From Ruminococcus sp. AF31-8BH (lineage in GTDB: Bacteria > Bacillota > Clostridia > Lachnospirales > Lachnospiraceae): a stretch of DNA of 64,000 nucleotides. The position numbers were made by a program, and so were the translations under genes. The notes below the pieces were generated by a model that did not search any database, was not told the DNA's origin, and saw only the letters and a list, made by a program, of their open reading frames with translations. The DNA is taken from the NCBI RefSeq assembly GCF_003460605.1, contig NZ_QTVN01000004.1:62001-126000 (forward strand), in the 5' to 3' direction. Positions 10,001 to 17,459 of the stretch are shown one piece after another (position 1 is the stretch's first letter; the number at the start of each line of letters is the position of its first letter).

Positions 10001-10521
10001 ATTATCGGGGAGAAGCTGCCAAGCTGGAAGGCTGCATGCAGCTGATCCAGAGTGCCATGGACGGCGGTCATCGTATGCTTTTGTTTTCCCAGTTTACCTC
10101 TATGCTGGCCATTCTTCAGGATAAGCTGGAAAAAGAGGGAATTCCTTATTATATTATTACCGGGGAAACGTCCAAGCAAAAGCGTCAGGAGCTGGTAAAG
10201 CAATTTAATTCGGACACTACCCCTGTATTTCTCATCTCCCTGAAAGCAGGCGGCGTGGGATTGAATCTTACAGGAGCAGATGTGGTTATCCACTATGATC
10301 CCTGGTGGAACCAAGCAGTGCAAAATCAGGCCACAGACCGCGCCCACCGCATTGGTCAGACCAAAAAAGTAACGGTGTACAAGCTGATTGCCCGAAATAC
10401 TATTGAAGAAAAAATCCAGAAGCTTCAGGACGCCAAGCAAAATCTCGCTGAACAGATCATCAGCGGTGATATGGGACAGCTTGGCAGCATGAGCAGGGAG
10501 GATATTCTGGAGCTGTTATAG
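7063..10521 (+). CDS. SNF2-family DNA helicase/translocase with SWIM-type zinc finger
   Basis: This is a large ATP-dependent DNA translocase (1152 residues) of the bacterial SNF2/HepA group. An N-terminal SWIM-like region has Cys128, Cys130 and Cys147, but Tyr149 stands where the family's His is expected. A long middle domain (about 200-690) matches the bacterial SNF2 helicase associated region. The helicase core begins near residue 712 with GGILADDMGLGKTLQV (Walker A), followed by IIDEAQYIKN near 815, ALTGTPIENRLSELWSIFDY, LFSQFTSMLAIL and GGVGLNLTGADVV, then TDRAHRIGQ near 1090. All core motifs are intact. Its ATG overlaps the stop of the preceding 53-codon gene. Members of this family act in chromosome maintenance and in some defence islands; nothing here decides between these roles. 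Confidence 0.93.
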   Translation: MIEWKKDLSPTTTSKGTQNDNMYQLLGGARNNNDSEDDSALEENLLKLKNYTYFDGDKILASLKLSAKDKKNGEAIYRQNKVNISDISSGYSHLGERCGQADAVFNVGRDTFHTTIIFNNKEITYSKCYCPECSRKYWGWYSDNAKCQYTAALAFYIKDFVKQNNFADATDMNGNYLLSTYRKGQIKNTQKEQPAPSAPSVSLIPRLTQKDSQLSVSFKVGTDKLFVVKKLDDFCSQVHNSETVKYGTSTVISHKLQDFTEKSQKWIRFIDQIVREEARFVNKIEASGTYLPKKFNVGSSLELFGWRLDSFYENLSDDKIEFENKSDSATKKKAQLHCAIGNPRITMQILDASKNNNQFDGVTVKGSLPELFHGMDFAYFIQDDRFCKAEPDFMEKAKPLSDLSRNGQFHFQMGRNTLSNFYHNVLPQLQDIADITEENPEKFRQYLTPEAHFVFYLDMEADNITCKISSFYGQKEYSLCKAFFDNSIRTEQQFRDFPLENSVLGQAMEWLPYYDADFDVLHCAGEEDLVYHMMESGTDALMELGEVRCTNRFRSKHTLKTVKVSVGVSLSGGLLDLNISTDDISSQELLDVLKSYQQKKKYYKLKSGEFVNLQEQNLEMLAELMKTLHLTPKEFVKGKMHLPAYRTLYLDQMLESNENIYANRDRHFREIVKGFKTINDADFEEPESLSKIMRQYQKNGYKWLRTLEAWKFGGILADDMGLGKTLQVIAVLLAAKLEGKKGTSLVVAPAALVFNWGEELARFAPALTFSLIAGSQAERQKKLQEYQNFDVLVTSYDLLKRDIDQYEEKEFLYEIIDEAQYIKNHTTAAAKSVKVIQSQTRYALTGTPIENRLSELWSIFDYLMPGFLYGYDIFKKEFETPIVKNEDEAAMTRLQKMVSPFILRRLKEDVLKDLPEKLEEIRYVKFDDAQQKLYDAQVVHMKEKIAQQDEGEFNKNKLWILAELTKLRQICCSPSLCFENYRGEAAKLEGCMQLIQSAMDGGHRMLLFSQFTSMLAILQDKLEKEGIPYYIITGETSKQKRQELVKQFNSDTTPVFLISLKAGGVGLNLTGADVVIHYDPWWNQAVQNQATDRAHRIGQTKKVTVYKLIARNTIEEKIQKLQDAKQNLAEQIISGDMGQLGSMSREDILELL

Positions 10522-10552
10522 GAAATATTTTTTATTATTTTCTTCCATTACT

Positions 10553-10636
10553 TAGAGCGTGTTTGAAAAAGACTTTCTGCAAGGTGTACATCACAATTTG
10601 CCGAGGTGTACATTTTGCAGAAATGATTTTTTAACC
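10553..10636 (+). repeat. Dispersed small palindromic repeat, copy 1
   Basis: This copy begins TAGAGCGTGTTTGAAAAA, continues with CTTTCTGCAA, and closes with TTGCAGAAATGATTTTTT. It is itself partly self-complementary, with TGTACAT repeated inside. Related copies lie at 10970-11015 (inverted) and 18838-18945. It resembles a REP- or MITE-like unit; no ORF is present. Confidence 0.6.
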
Positions 10637-10727
10637 CTCGAATACCTACAAATAACTGCATTTATCGCCCAGGCGACAGCAATCGTAAATATTTTCGAAA
10701 AAATTTAAAAAAATTATAAAATTCCTA

Positions 10728-10755
10728 TTGACTTTTATCTTCCATATGCTATAAT
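10728..10755 (+). promoter_or_regulatory. Promoter for tRNA-Lys
   Basis: TTGACT (10728-10733), a 16-base spacer and a perfect TATAAT (10750-10755) with an upstream TGC form a strong promoter about 40 bases before the tRNA. No other gene follows on this strand. Confidence 0.85.
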
Positions 10756-10798
10756 ACATCTTGCGTTGAGGAAATAACAAACCAACGAAATAAAAAAA

Positions 10799-10871
10799 GC
10801 GCCTTTAGCTCAGTTGGTAGAGCACCTGACTCTTAATCAGGGTGTCCAGGGTTCGAACCCCTGAAGGCGCA
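10799..10871 (+). tRNA. tRNA-Lys (anticodon CTT)
   Basis: This is a complete cloverleaf. The 7-bp acceptor stem is GCGCCTT/AAGGCGC, the D-arm has AGCTCAGTTGGTAGAGC, and the anticodon stem CCTGA/TCAGG encloses the loop CTCTTAA with anticodon CTT, which reads AAG lysine codons. The T-arm is CAGGGTTCGAACCCCTG. The discriminator base is A, and CCA is not encoded, so it must be added after transcription. It is a single-gene unit with its own promoter and a terminator directly downstream. It is flanked by inverted copies of a dispersed repeat. Confidence 0.97.
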
Positions 10872-10878
10872 CTGAAAG

Positions 10879-10926
10879 CACTGTTTTTGCGGACAAAGCG
10901 ATTGCCGCGGGGACGGTGTTTTTTTG
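10879..10926 (+). terminator. Terminator of tRNA-Lys
   Basis: The outer stem CACTGT/ACGGTG encloses an inner GCGG/CCGC stem and is followed by seven T residues, immediately after the tRNA. It is a rho-independent terminator. Confidence 0.75.
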
Positions 10927-10969
10927 TGCCCTGGCTACGACAACCGAATTCGGGTGAAATATACCGCAA

Positions 10970-11015
10970 AGTGGGGCGTGCAGATTGCAGGAATGATTTT
11001 TCAAACATGCCCTAG
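10970..11015 (-). repeat. Dispersed small repeat, inverted copy 2
   Basis: Read on the minus strand this is TAGGGCATGTTTGAAAAA followed by CCTGCAA and CACTTTGC. It matches the first half of the repeat at 10553-10636 with scattered substitutions. The two copies flank the tRNA-Lys unit as inverted repeats about 400 bases apart. Confidence 0.55.
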
Positions 11016-11070
11016 AAAACAATGGCTATCTGGGTTCTTGCATATTCCTTATGCGTCTTCAAAAATAGAA

Positions 11071-11108
11071 CCAGGAAAACATCAGCACATAGTACTGCCA
11101 TTCCCTGG
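11071..11108 (-). terminator. Terminator after Rpn copy 1
   Basis: An inverted repeat CCAGGAA/TTCCCTGG lies downstream of the first Rpn gene at the same position as the hairpins after copies 2 and 3, and is followed on the minus strand by an AT-rich tract. Confidence 0.55.
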
Positions 11109-11138
11109 TCCTGTAAAATTAGGTATTCAATCTTCTGC

Positions 11139-12062
11139 TTACTTGCCTTGCATTAAAGCAAGCTTTTCTTTCAGAAGTAAAAGTTCCTTTTCCGCATTGT
11201 CAGCACGTATTTTCTCTGACTCTGCACGGCAACGTTCTTTTTCTGCGTTCAGCCGCTGTTTTTCTGTATTCTTTCGTTCCGTTTCTCTCCCTGCTTCAAA
11301 TTCCTCTTTCCGTAAAATCTCTTCTTCCCATTCCCGGTCGTATTCAAATATACTCATCGCAACCACCTCAGCTTTATTCGCCAGGAGAAATTCCCGCAGA
11401 ATTCCTTCCCGAATGCATTCGTCCACTGCTTTTTCTACCGCCTCGTTTAAACTCAGCGTTTTTTTGTATGTTCTTACCTTTGACACGTACTGGGCATATT
11501 CTTTCAGAATCCGGCAACTCTCCATCAGCTTTTGGTTATGACCTTCATTGATGTTGATTACCAGAACCTTCAATTCCAGCGCAGGCTCTCCTCGGGCTGT
11601 TTCATAGGCATCGGACAAACGGTGTTCCATACGTTCTCCGATCTTACGGTTCCCGTTGTAGAATACAATAAACTGCGGCGCTGGAATCTTCTGCTGTCTG
11701 CTGGAGTATAAAGAAATTCCTTTTTCTTTTATGTACTTCTCGTATTCCTTGGCTATGTACATCAGATCACGCAGCGGGATATTAGGATTGTACGTAGATT
11801 GATGCTCCCACAGAAATAAATCCAGGTCCAGAATAAATGCCAGATCATTCTTCATACTCATATATATGGCATTCTCCAATGTTACAATCTCCAGATTGTC
11901 ACAATCGCTGTAATTTTTCCCATTCAACGCATTATACAACGACAACAAATTTTTCTTATCCGAAAAAAGCATTCGAAAAATGGTATCCTTGTACTTCTTA
12001 TTTGCAGCCGGAAGGATGCTCTGCTCCTCCTGTACTCCACTGCCAGCTTGTAGTTCCATCAT
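11139..12062 (-). CDS. Rpn-family recombination-promoting nuclease, copy 1
   Basis: This is a PD-(D/E)XK-fold protein of the Rpn/COG5464 group, whose E. coli members are DNA endonucleases that raise RecA-independent recombination. The family core is visible: YKDTIFRMLFSDKKNLLSLY near the N-terminus, then MKNDLAFIL with the conserved Asp, and LFLWEHQSTYNPNIPLRDL with the E-x-Q catalytic pair. The last 50 residues are a charged coiled coil. I start at the ATG pair at 12057-12062 because AAAGGAG lies 8 bases upstream in all three copies, whereas frames extended further upstream differ between copies. It is about 90% like copies 2 and 3 by eye, and is the last gene of the array with no holin directly before it. 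Confidence 0.9.
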   Translation of the reverse strand: MMELQAGSGVQEEQSILPAANKKYKDTIFRMLFSDKKNLLSLYNALNGKNYSDCDNLEIVTLENAIYMSMKNDLAFILDLDLFLWEHQSTYNPNIPLRDLMYIAKEYEKYIKEKGISLYSSRQQKIPAPQFIVFYNGNRKIGERMEHRLSDAYETARGEPALELKVLVININEGHNQKLMESCRILKEYAQYVSKVRTYKKTLSLNEAVEKAVDECIREGILREFLLANKAEVVAMSIFEYDREWEEEILRKEEFEAGRETERKNTEKQRLNAEKERCRAESEKIRADNAEKELLLLKEKLALMQGK

Positions 12063-12295
12063 AATAGGTACTCCTTTCCAGGAGACCTGAACACGCTTAT
12101 TTCGAAATCTCCTGCTCTTAAATGTTTTTGGATTAAAAGCATAGATTTCTGAAATGTGTTTAGATGATAGACAGCGCCAACGCACTTTGATAATTGAAAG
12201 AAATATGCTTTGTATTTATCTTAGCACATTCTGGTCCTTTTGGAAACAGGAAATATATTAAAAATATATAAAATATTTTTTCTTTCTTTATAAAC
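12063..12295 (-). promoter_or_regulatory. Conserved leader of Rpn copy 1
   Basis: About 200 bases upstream of each Rpn gene are conserved in all three copies, more than needed for a promoter. The leader holds an inverted repeat CAGGAGA/TCTCCTG just before the ribosome site. An AT-rich, promoter-like start (TATATATTTTTAATATA) lies at its far end. The reading frame is not kept between copies, so it is non-coding. Matching leaders lie at 13329-13550 and 16658-16880. Confidence 0.55.
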
Positions 12296-12367
12296 TGCCA
12301 TTTCAAACATACATATAAATTTCTATTTCAACAATTCTGAAATTGTTCAGTATCTCATAAAATAAAA

Positions 12368-12405
12368 CCAGGAAATCAACAGCATACAGTGCTGCGATTT
12401 CCCGG
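12368..12405 (-). terminator. Terminator after Rpn copy 2
   Basis: The stem CCAGGAAATC/GATTTCCCGG encloses an 18-base loop and is followed on the minus strand by TTTTATTTTAT, 20 bases past the stop of Rpn copy 2. Confidence 0.75.
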
Positions 12406-12425
12406 CTTGGTAAACACTTAATTTT

Positions 12426-13328
12426 CTACTTACCCTCCAATAAAGCAAGCTTTTCTTTCAAGTATAAAAGTTCCCTTTCCGCATTATCAGCACGCAGTTT
12501 CTCTGAATCCGCGCGGCGTCTCTCTTTTTCTGTATTCTTCCGTTCCTCTTCTCGCCCAGCCTCGAATTCCTCTTTCCGTAGCAACTCTTCTTCCCATTCC
12601 CGGTCGTACTCAAATATACTCATTGCAACCACCTCTGCTTTATTCGCCAGGAGAAATTCTCGCAGAATTCCTTCCCGAATGCATTCTTCCACTGCTTTTT
12701 CTACCGCTTCGTTTAAACTCAGCGTTTTCTTGTATGTTCTTACTTTTGATACGTACTGGGCATATTCTTTTAGGATCTGGCAGCTCTCCATCAGCTTTTG
12801 GTTGTGGCCTTCGTTGATGTTTATTACCAGAACTTTTAGCTCCAATGCAGGTTCTCCGCTGGATATTTCGTATGCATCGGACAAGCGGTGTTCCATGCGT
12901 TCTCCGATCTTACGGTTCCCGTTGTAGAATACAATAAACTGCGGCGCTGGAATCTTCTGCTGTCTGCTGGAGTATAAAGAAATTCCTTTTTCTTTTATGT
13001 ACTTCTCGTATTCCTTGGCTATGTACATCAGATCACGCAGCGGGATATTAGGATTGTACGTAGATTGATGCTCCCATAGAAATAAATCCAGGTCCAGAAT
13101 AAATGCCAGATCATTTTTCATACTCATGTATATGGCATTCTCTAAGGTCACGATCTCCAACTGGTCACAGTTGCTGTAATTTTTCCCGTTCAGCGCATTA
13201 TACAACGACAGCAAATTTTTCTTATCCGAAAAAAGCATTCGAAAAATAGTATCTTTGTACTTCTTGTTTGCAGCCGGAAGGATACTCTGCTCTTCCTGTA
13301 CTCCACTGCCAGCTTGTAGTTCCATCAT
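12426..13328 (-). CDS. Rpn-family recombination-promoting nuclease, copy 2
   Basis: This is the second Rpn copy, 300 residues from the ATG pair at 13323-13328, where the conserved AAAGGAG ribosome site is found. The catalytic core is intact (MKNDLAFIL, LFLWEHQSTYNPNIP). It differs from copy 1 mainly in the C-terminal coiled coil, which here reads ERKNTEKERRRADSEKLR and has gained or lost short heptad blocks. In the array it follows the holin at 13591-14007 on the same strand, with the conserved leader between them. Its role may be to drive the recombination that keeps this repeat array changing; that is inference from the family and from the visible duplications. Confidence 0.9.
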   Translation of the reverse strand: MMELQAGSGVQEEQSILPAANKKYKDTIFRMLFSDKKNLLSLYNALNGKNYSNCDQLEIVTLENAIYMSMKNDLAFILDLDLFLWEHQSTYNPNIPLRDLMYIAKEYEKYIKEKGISLYSSRQQKIPAPQFIVFYNGNRKIGERMEHRLSDAYEISSGEPALELKVLVININEGHNQKLMESCQILKEYAQYVSKVRTYKKTLSLNEAVEKAVEECIREGILREFLLANKAEVVAMSIFEYDREWEEELLRKEEFEAGREEERKNTEKERRRADSEKLRADNAERELLYLKEKLALLEGK

Positions 13329-13590
13329 AATAGGTACTCCTTTCCCAGGAGACCTGAACACGCTTATTCCGAAATCTCCTGCTCTTAAATGTTTTTGAGT
13401 TAAAAGCATAGATTTCTGAAATGTGTTTAGATGATAGATAGTGCCAACGCACTTTGATAATTGAAAAAAATATGCTTTGTATTTATCTTGCACAGTCTGT
13501 GCTTTTTGGAAATAGGAAATATATTAAAAATATATAAAATAAATTTTATAAGTCATAGATTGAGGACAATATTTTACAGATGGGTTTTTT

Positions 13591-14007
13591 CTATGCATTT
13601 TTCTCGCTTTTTAGGGCGTCAATGCTTTTTCGGAGGATTTCGGGGAGGGGCATGCCCATGAGACCGGCGTTTTCTATGATGGAAAGTGCCTCGTTGCAGA
13701 TGAATCCGATGCATACAGCGTCACGAACATATTCTGTATCCATCAGGGAATCTAACTGTGCGCCTACCAGAACATAAAATAGTGTCATCGCTTTTCGGCA
13801 AAGTCCTTTCCAGCCTGCATGGCTTTCCAAAGCACCATTTTGAGATTTGGGGCTTTTCTGGAATACTACGGGCAAAAGGATTCCGCCAGTCAGCCAGTCG
13901 ATGGTCATGAAAATTATCAGGGTCTGCAAGGATTTATCCCATCCGCCCAGCAAAGAAATGACGGCGCTGCCGATAAAACTTATGATCGTTATAATTCGGT
14001 ACTTCAT
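13591..14007 (-). CDS. Phage-type holin of the TcdE/Cph1 family, copy 1
   Basis: This is a small membrane protein (138 residues) of the phage_holin_4 family, which contains phage lysis holins and TcdE, the holin-like exporter of Clostridioides difficile toxins. Three hydrophobic segments are visible, roughly residues 5-24, 28-50 and 68-88, with the family motif FMTIDWLTGGILLPVVF and a conserved C-terminal NEALSIIENAGLMGMPLPE. It differs from copy 2 (16922-17338) at only one residue, Asp90 versus Gly90. No endolysin, capsid or other phage gene lies nearby. Both copies sit between an RHS immunity candidate and an Rpn nuclease, so a role in RHS toxin release is an attractive inference. Confidence 0.9.
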   Translation of the reverse strand: MKYRIITIISFIGSAVISLLGGWDKSLQTLIIFMTIDWLTGGILLPVVFQKSPKSQNGALESHAGWKGLCRKAMTLFYVLVGAQLDSLMDTEYVRDAVCIGFICNEALSIIENAGLMGMPLPEILRKSIDALKSEKNA

Positions 14008-14040
14008 TTTTCACCTTCTTTCAAAAAAAGAGTACAAAAA

Positions 14041-14073
14041 GGGAATGGTTAGTCGAAAATACCAACCATCCCC
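14041..14073 (-). terminator. Terminator between immunity gene 1 and holin 1
   Basis: The minus-strand stem GGGGATGGTT/AACCATTCCC is followed by TTTTT. It separates the RHS/immunity transcript from the holin. The same element lies at 17372-17404 in the neighbouring unit. Confidence 0.8.
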
Positions 14074-14125
14074 TGTTGGTTTTGATTTACACTAGCTTGG
14101 AAGTATACATTCTAAATTTTACATA

Positions 14126-14686
14126 TCACCGCTTTCTTTTCTTTCTGTCTTCATAAAGCCTTTTGCGTTCTTCCCGCATTCTTATTTTCTCTTCTAAACT
14201 ACGCTCATAACTTTTTCGCTGTAAAAGACTTTCCTCAACTGAATAATTTACTCCCCATGTGTTTAAACACTTTAAAATTTCTTCCTGTTTTTTATCCTCA
14301 AAAATAATATAAAAGCATTCCAAAAAATGCAGAGAATGATATACTTTATAAGGTGTCATTTTTTTACCATTTTTTTTAACTGCTTTCGTTGAAAAAAACA
14401 GACCAGCACTCATCGACTTTGAGCATTTAACTTCACCATAGCATATAAAAGCGATATCCTCCCACCTGTATCTTTTTTTTAAAAACAGCAATCTAACATT
14501 ACAGCCCTCCTGACTTATTTCTATAATTCTGCTTTCAGGCAATAAAAGACAAACTACTAAACACATATCCCCACATATCATAAATAATGTGATTCCATTT
14601 GGAGGATACATACACAAAATTGTACCACACCCAATAATAATTATGTATATCAACGTCAAGTAAAAATATTTTGATCTGAATTTCAC
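14126..14686 (-). CDS. Candidate RHS immunity protein 1 (membrane-anchored, new family)
   Basis: I do not recognise a named family. The protein (about 187 residues) has two hydrophobic segments near the N-terminus, then a soluble domain with SRIIEISQEGCNV, YRWEDIAFIC and GLFFSTK, and a very basic tail (REERKRLYEDRKKRKR). It is clearly related to the proteins at 17460-18035 and 19297-19878, which share these three blocks and a WGV motif before the tail. Each directly follows an RHS toxin tip. The GTG start at 14684-14686 is chosen by alignment with copy 2 and a GGAG site 8 bases upstream; an ATG at 14692 or a GTG at 14758 are alternatives. Confidence 0.65.
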   Translation of the reverse strand: MKFRSKYFYLTLIYIIIIGCGTILCMYPPNGITLFMICGDMCLVVCLLLPESRIIEISQEGCNVRLLFLKKRYRWEDIAFICYGEVKCSKSMSAGLFFSTKAVKKNGKKMTPYKVYHSLHFLECFYIIFEDKKQEEILKCLNTWGVNYSVEESLLQRKSYERSLEEKIRMREERKRLYEDRKKRKR

Positions 14687-14763
14687 TTGCATCACTCCTT
14701 TGGCATAATTCTGTATATAGTTAATCGTCCAGTATAACCTCAGCAATTTTTTTAACACATCCT

Positions 14764-15637
14764 CTAAACTGTACGAGCATTTCGCGGATAATAGTTCTTT
14801 CTTTTTTTATAAACTACTTTTCCATTTGATGCTTTATAAATAAAAGATGTCGAATATACTTTATTTTTTCCATTAAATGTACGACTTTGTCCGATAGCTT
14901 TTTTCGGAATAGGCACTGAAATATGGGAAGCAGAAATCGGTTGATTTATGACCTTATTTTCTGACATATTTGACATCGAAATTCCTGCTGACACTCCAGC
15001 CGCAGTTAGGTTCCCACTTAAACCAAATGTTGTTCCCCAAACACCAGTAATGAGATTTTGAGAGTGCTCAGGAATTGATGCAAATCCAGTTACATTACTT
15101 ATAAATACAGTTGCTAAAAAAGCAGTACTTGCATTTAAAACAGTTTTTAACAGCGAATCACCTCTTTGATAACTACACCAAATTGTATAGACTGCACTAA
15201 TCCCTCCGCCAATTAAGGCTCTAATCATTCCTCCGTCTCCTCCAGCTCCAGCAACAGCTCCAGCGGTGGCAGCACAAAGAATATCCCATCCAGAATATTT
15301 TTGTCCTGTTACAGTCGCCGCAATACCTCCAGTTATAACGTTAACAGCGGCTCCAATTACAGCTCCAACTACAATATTCCAGCATTGTCCATCGCCATCA
15401 ACTCTCGTAATCGGGTTATCATCACAGTATGCATACAGGTTCTTCTCACCCAGCATATCGAGATTGTCCCTTAAAACCTGTGTGTCATCCGCGCTGATGA
15501 ACCTGCGGATTGCAGGATCGTAGTAACGGCTGCGGCAGTAATACAGGCCGGTCTCCAGCTGTCATAGGTATATCTTACAACGACCGTTTCGCCCTTGTCA
15601 ATATGACCTCAACCACCATTCTGCCATTTCAAAACTA
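14764..15637 (-). pseudogene. RHS tip with C-terminal toxin module 1 (5' part decayed)
   Basis: From 15540 down to 14764 this reads the end of an RHS core (SRYYDPAIRRFISADDTQVL, DMLGEKNLYAYCDDNPITR). A Gly/Ala-rich hydrophobic pre-toxin region follows, then a small basic C-terminal module with GQSRTFNGKNKVYSTSFIYK and the end NARTV. Upstream, an 88-base deletion with TGG at both edges removes the segment between two RHS repeats and shifts the frame. RHS similarity then fades out near 15637. The first ATG in frame is at 15456, so a tip-only protein of 230 residues could still be made. The full-length toxin gene is broken. Immunity gene 1 follows. Confidence 0.8.
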
Positions 15638-15693
15638 CATATAAATTTCTATTTCAACAATTCTGAAATTGTTCAATATTTCATAAAATAAAA

Positions 15694-15731
15694 CCAGGAA
15701 ATCAACAGCATACAGTACTGCAATTTCCTGG
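15694..15731 (-). terminator. Terminator after Rpn copy 3
   Basis: CCAGGAAAT/ATTTCCTGG form a 9-bp stem 20 bases past the stop of Rpn copy 3, followed on the minus strand by TTTTATTTTAT. It is nearly identical to 12368-12405. Confidence 0.78.
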
Positions 15732-15751
15732 CTTGGTAAACACCTAATTTT

Positions 15752-16657
15752 CTATTTTCCCTCCATTAAAGCAAGCTTTTCTTTCAGAAGTAAAAGTTCT
15801 CTTTCCGCATTGTCAGCACGCCTACGCTCTTTTTCTGTATTCTTTCGCTCCTTTTCTTTTCCCAACTGCTCTCCCAACTCCTTCCCAGCCTCAAACTCTT
15901 CTTTTCGCAAAATTTCTTCTTCCCACTCCCGGTCATATTCAAATATACTCATTGCAACCACCTCCGCACGATGCTTCAGAAAAAATTCTCGCAGAATTCC
16001 CTCCTGAATGCACTCCTCAACTGCTTTTTCTACCGCTTCATTTAATTTCAGCGTTTTTTTATATGTTCTTACTTTTGACACGTACTGGGCATATTCTTTC
16101 AGGATCTGGCAGCTCTCCATCAACTTTTGGTTGTAGCCTTCATTGATATTGATTACCAGGACCTTCAGTTCCAGTGCAGGCTCTCCATTGGATGTTTCGT
16201 ATGCATCGGACAGGCGGTGCTCCATCCGTTCTCCGATCTTACGGTTTCCGTTGTAGAATACAATAAACTGCGGTGCGGGAATTTTCTGCTGTCTGTTGGA
16301 GTATAAGGAAATTCCTTTTTCCTTTATATACTTCTCGTATTCCTTAGCTATGTACATCAGATCACGCAGGGGAATATTAGGATTATACGTAGATTGGTGC
16401 TCCCACAGAAACAAGGCCAGATCCAGGATAAATGCCAGATCATTTTTCATGCTCATGTATATGGCATTCTCCAATGTTACAATCTCCAGCTGATCACAAT
16501 CGCTGTAGTTTTTCCCATTCAACGCATTGTACAATGACAGCAGATTTTTCTTATCTGAAAAAAGCATTCGAAAAATAGTATCCTTGTACTTCCTGTTTGC
16601 TACCGGGAGGATGCTCTGCGCCTCCTGTACTCCACTGTCAGCTTGTAGTTCCATCAT
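15752..16657 (-). CDS. Rpn-family recombination-promoting nuclease, copy 3
   Basis: This is the third Rpn copy, 301 residues, starting MMELQADSGVQEAQ at 16657 with the same AAAGGAG ribosome site as the other two. The core motifs MKNDLAFIL and LFLWEHQSTYNPNIP are present. The residue between them is Ala (LDLALF) where the other copies have Asp; I believe the catalytic Asp is the earlier one in KNDL, so activity is probably kept. The linker carries an extra GKELGEQLGKEKE insertion in the coiled coil. It lies between holin copy 2 and the RHS remnant of the next unit. Confidence 0.9.
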   Translation of the reverse strand: MMELQADSGVQEAQSILPVANRKYKDTIFRMLFSDKKNLLSLYNALNGKNYSDCDQLEIVTLENAIYMSMKNDLAFILDLALFLWEHQSTYNPNIPLRDLMYIAKEYEKYIKEKGISLYSNRQQKIPAPQFIVFYNGNRKIGERMEHRLSDAYETSNGEPALELKVLVININEGYNQKLMESCQILKEYAQYVSKVRTYKKTLKLNEAVEKAVEECIQEGILREFFLKHRAEVVAMSIFEYDREWEEEILRKEEFEAGKELGEQLGKEKERKNTEKERRRADNAERELLLLKEKLALMEGK

Positions 16658-16921
16658 AATAGGTACTCCTTTCCCAGGAGACCTGAATACACTTATTCCG
16701 AAATCTCCTGCTCTTAAATGTTTTTAGGGTTAAAAGCATAGATTTCTGAAATGTGTTTAGATGATACATAGTGCCAGCGCACCTTGATAATTGAAAGAAA
16801 TATGCTTTGTGTTTATCTTAGCACAGTCTGGGCTTTTTGGAAATAGGAAATATATTAAAAATATATAAAATAAATTTTATAAGTCATAGATTGAGGACAA
16901 TATTTTACAGATGGGCTTTTT

Positions 16922-17338
16922 CTATGCGTTTTTCTCGCTTTTTAGAGCGTCGATGCTTTTTCGGAGGATTTCGGGGAGGGGCATGCCCATGAGACCGGCG
17001 TTTTCTATGATGGAAAGTGCCTCGTTGCAGATAAATCCGATGCATACAGCGTCACGAACATATTCTGTACCCATCAGGGAGTCTAACTGTGCGCCTACCA
17101 GAACATAAAATAATGTCATCGCTTTTCGGCAAAGTCCTTTCCAGCCTGCATGGCTTTCCAAAGCACCATTTTGAGATTTGGGACTTTTCTGAAAGACTAC
17201 GGGCAAAAGGATACCGCCAGTCAGCCAGTCGATGGTCATGAAAATTATCAGGGTCTGCAAGGATTTGTCCCATCCGCCCAGCAAAGAAATGACGGCGCTT
17301 CCGATAAAGCTTATGATCGTTATAATTCGGTACTTCAT
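16922..17338 (-). CDS. Phage-type holin of the TcdE/Cph1 family, copy 2
   Basis: This is the twin of the holin at 13591-14007: 138 residues with one substitution (Gly90 for Asp90) and closely matching DNA, both within the gene and for about 60 to 100 bases on each side. The near identity contrasts with the diverged immunity genes and toxin tips on one side. That implies recent duplication or gene conversion of the holin-leader segment. The same terminator hairpin precedes it, so it is probably transcribed separately from the RHS/immunity pair, perhaps by leaky readthrough. Confidence 0.9.
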   Translation of the reverse strand: MKYRIITIISFIGSAVISLLGGWDKSLQTLIIFMTIDWLTGGILLPVVFQKSPKSQNGALESHAGWKGLCRKAMTLFYVLVGAQLDSLMGTEYVRDAVCIGFICNEALSIIENAGLMGMPLPEILRKSIDALKSEKNA

Positions 17339-17371
17339 TTTTCACCTTCTTTCAAAAAAAGAGTACAAAAA

Positions 17372-17404
17372 GGGAATGGTTAGTCGAAAATACCAACCAT
17401 CCCC
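17372..17404 (-). terminator. Terminator between immunity gene 2 and holin 2
   Basis: This has the same stem as 14041-14073 (GGGGATGGTT/AACCATTCCC), with T residues following on the minus strand. Confidence 0.8.
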
Positions 17405-17459
17405 TGTGGTTTTGATTTACACTAGCTTGGAAGAGTGTATGAAATTAAATTTTATGAAC

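Noticed and set aside
12063..12185. N-terminal extension of Rpn copy 1 (41 residues)
   Set aside because: The leader is conserved as DNA in all three copies but not in reading frame, and the common ribosome site points to the MMELQ start.
16422..16440. Loss of the catalytic Asp in Rpn copy 3 (LDLAL for LDLDL)
   Set aside because: In this clade the conserved Asp is more likely the one in KNDLAF, which is intact, so inactivation is not supported.
13591..17338. Prophage interpretation of the two holins
   Set aside because: No integrase, endolysin, terminase, capsid or tail gene is nearby, and both holins are embedded in the RHS array units.
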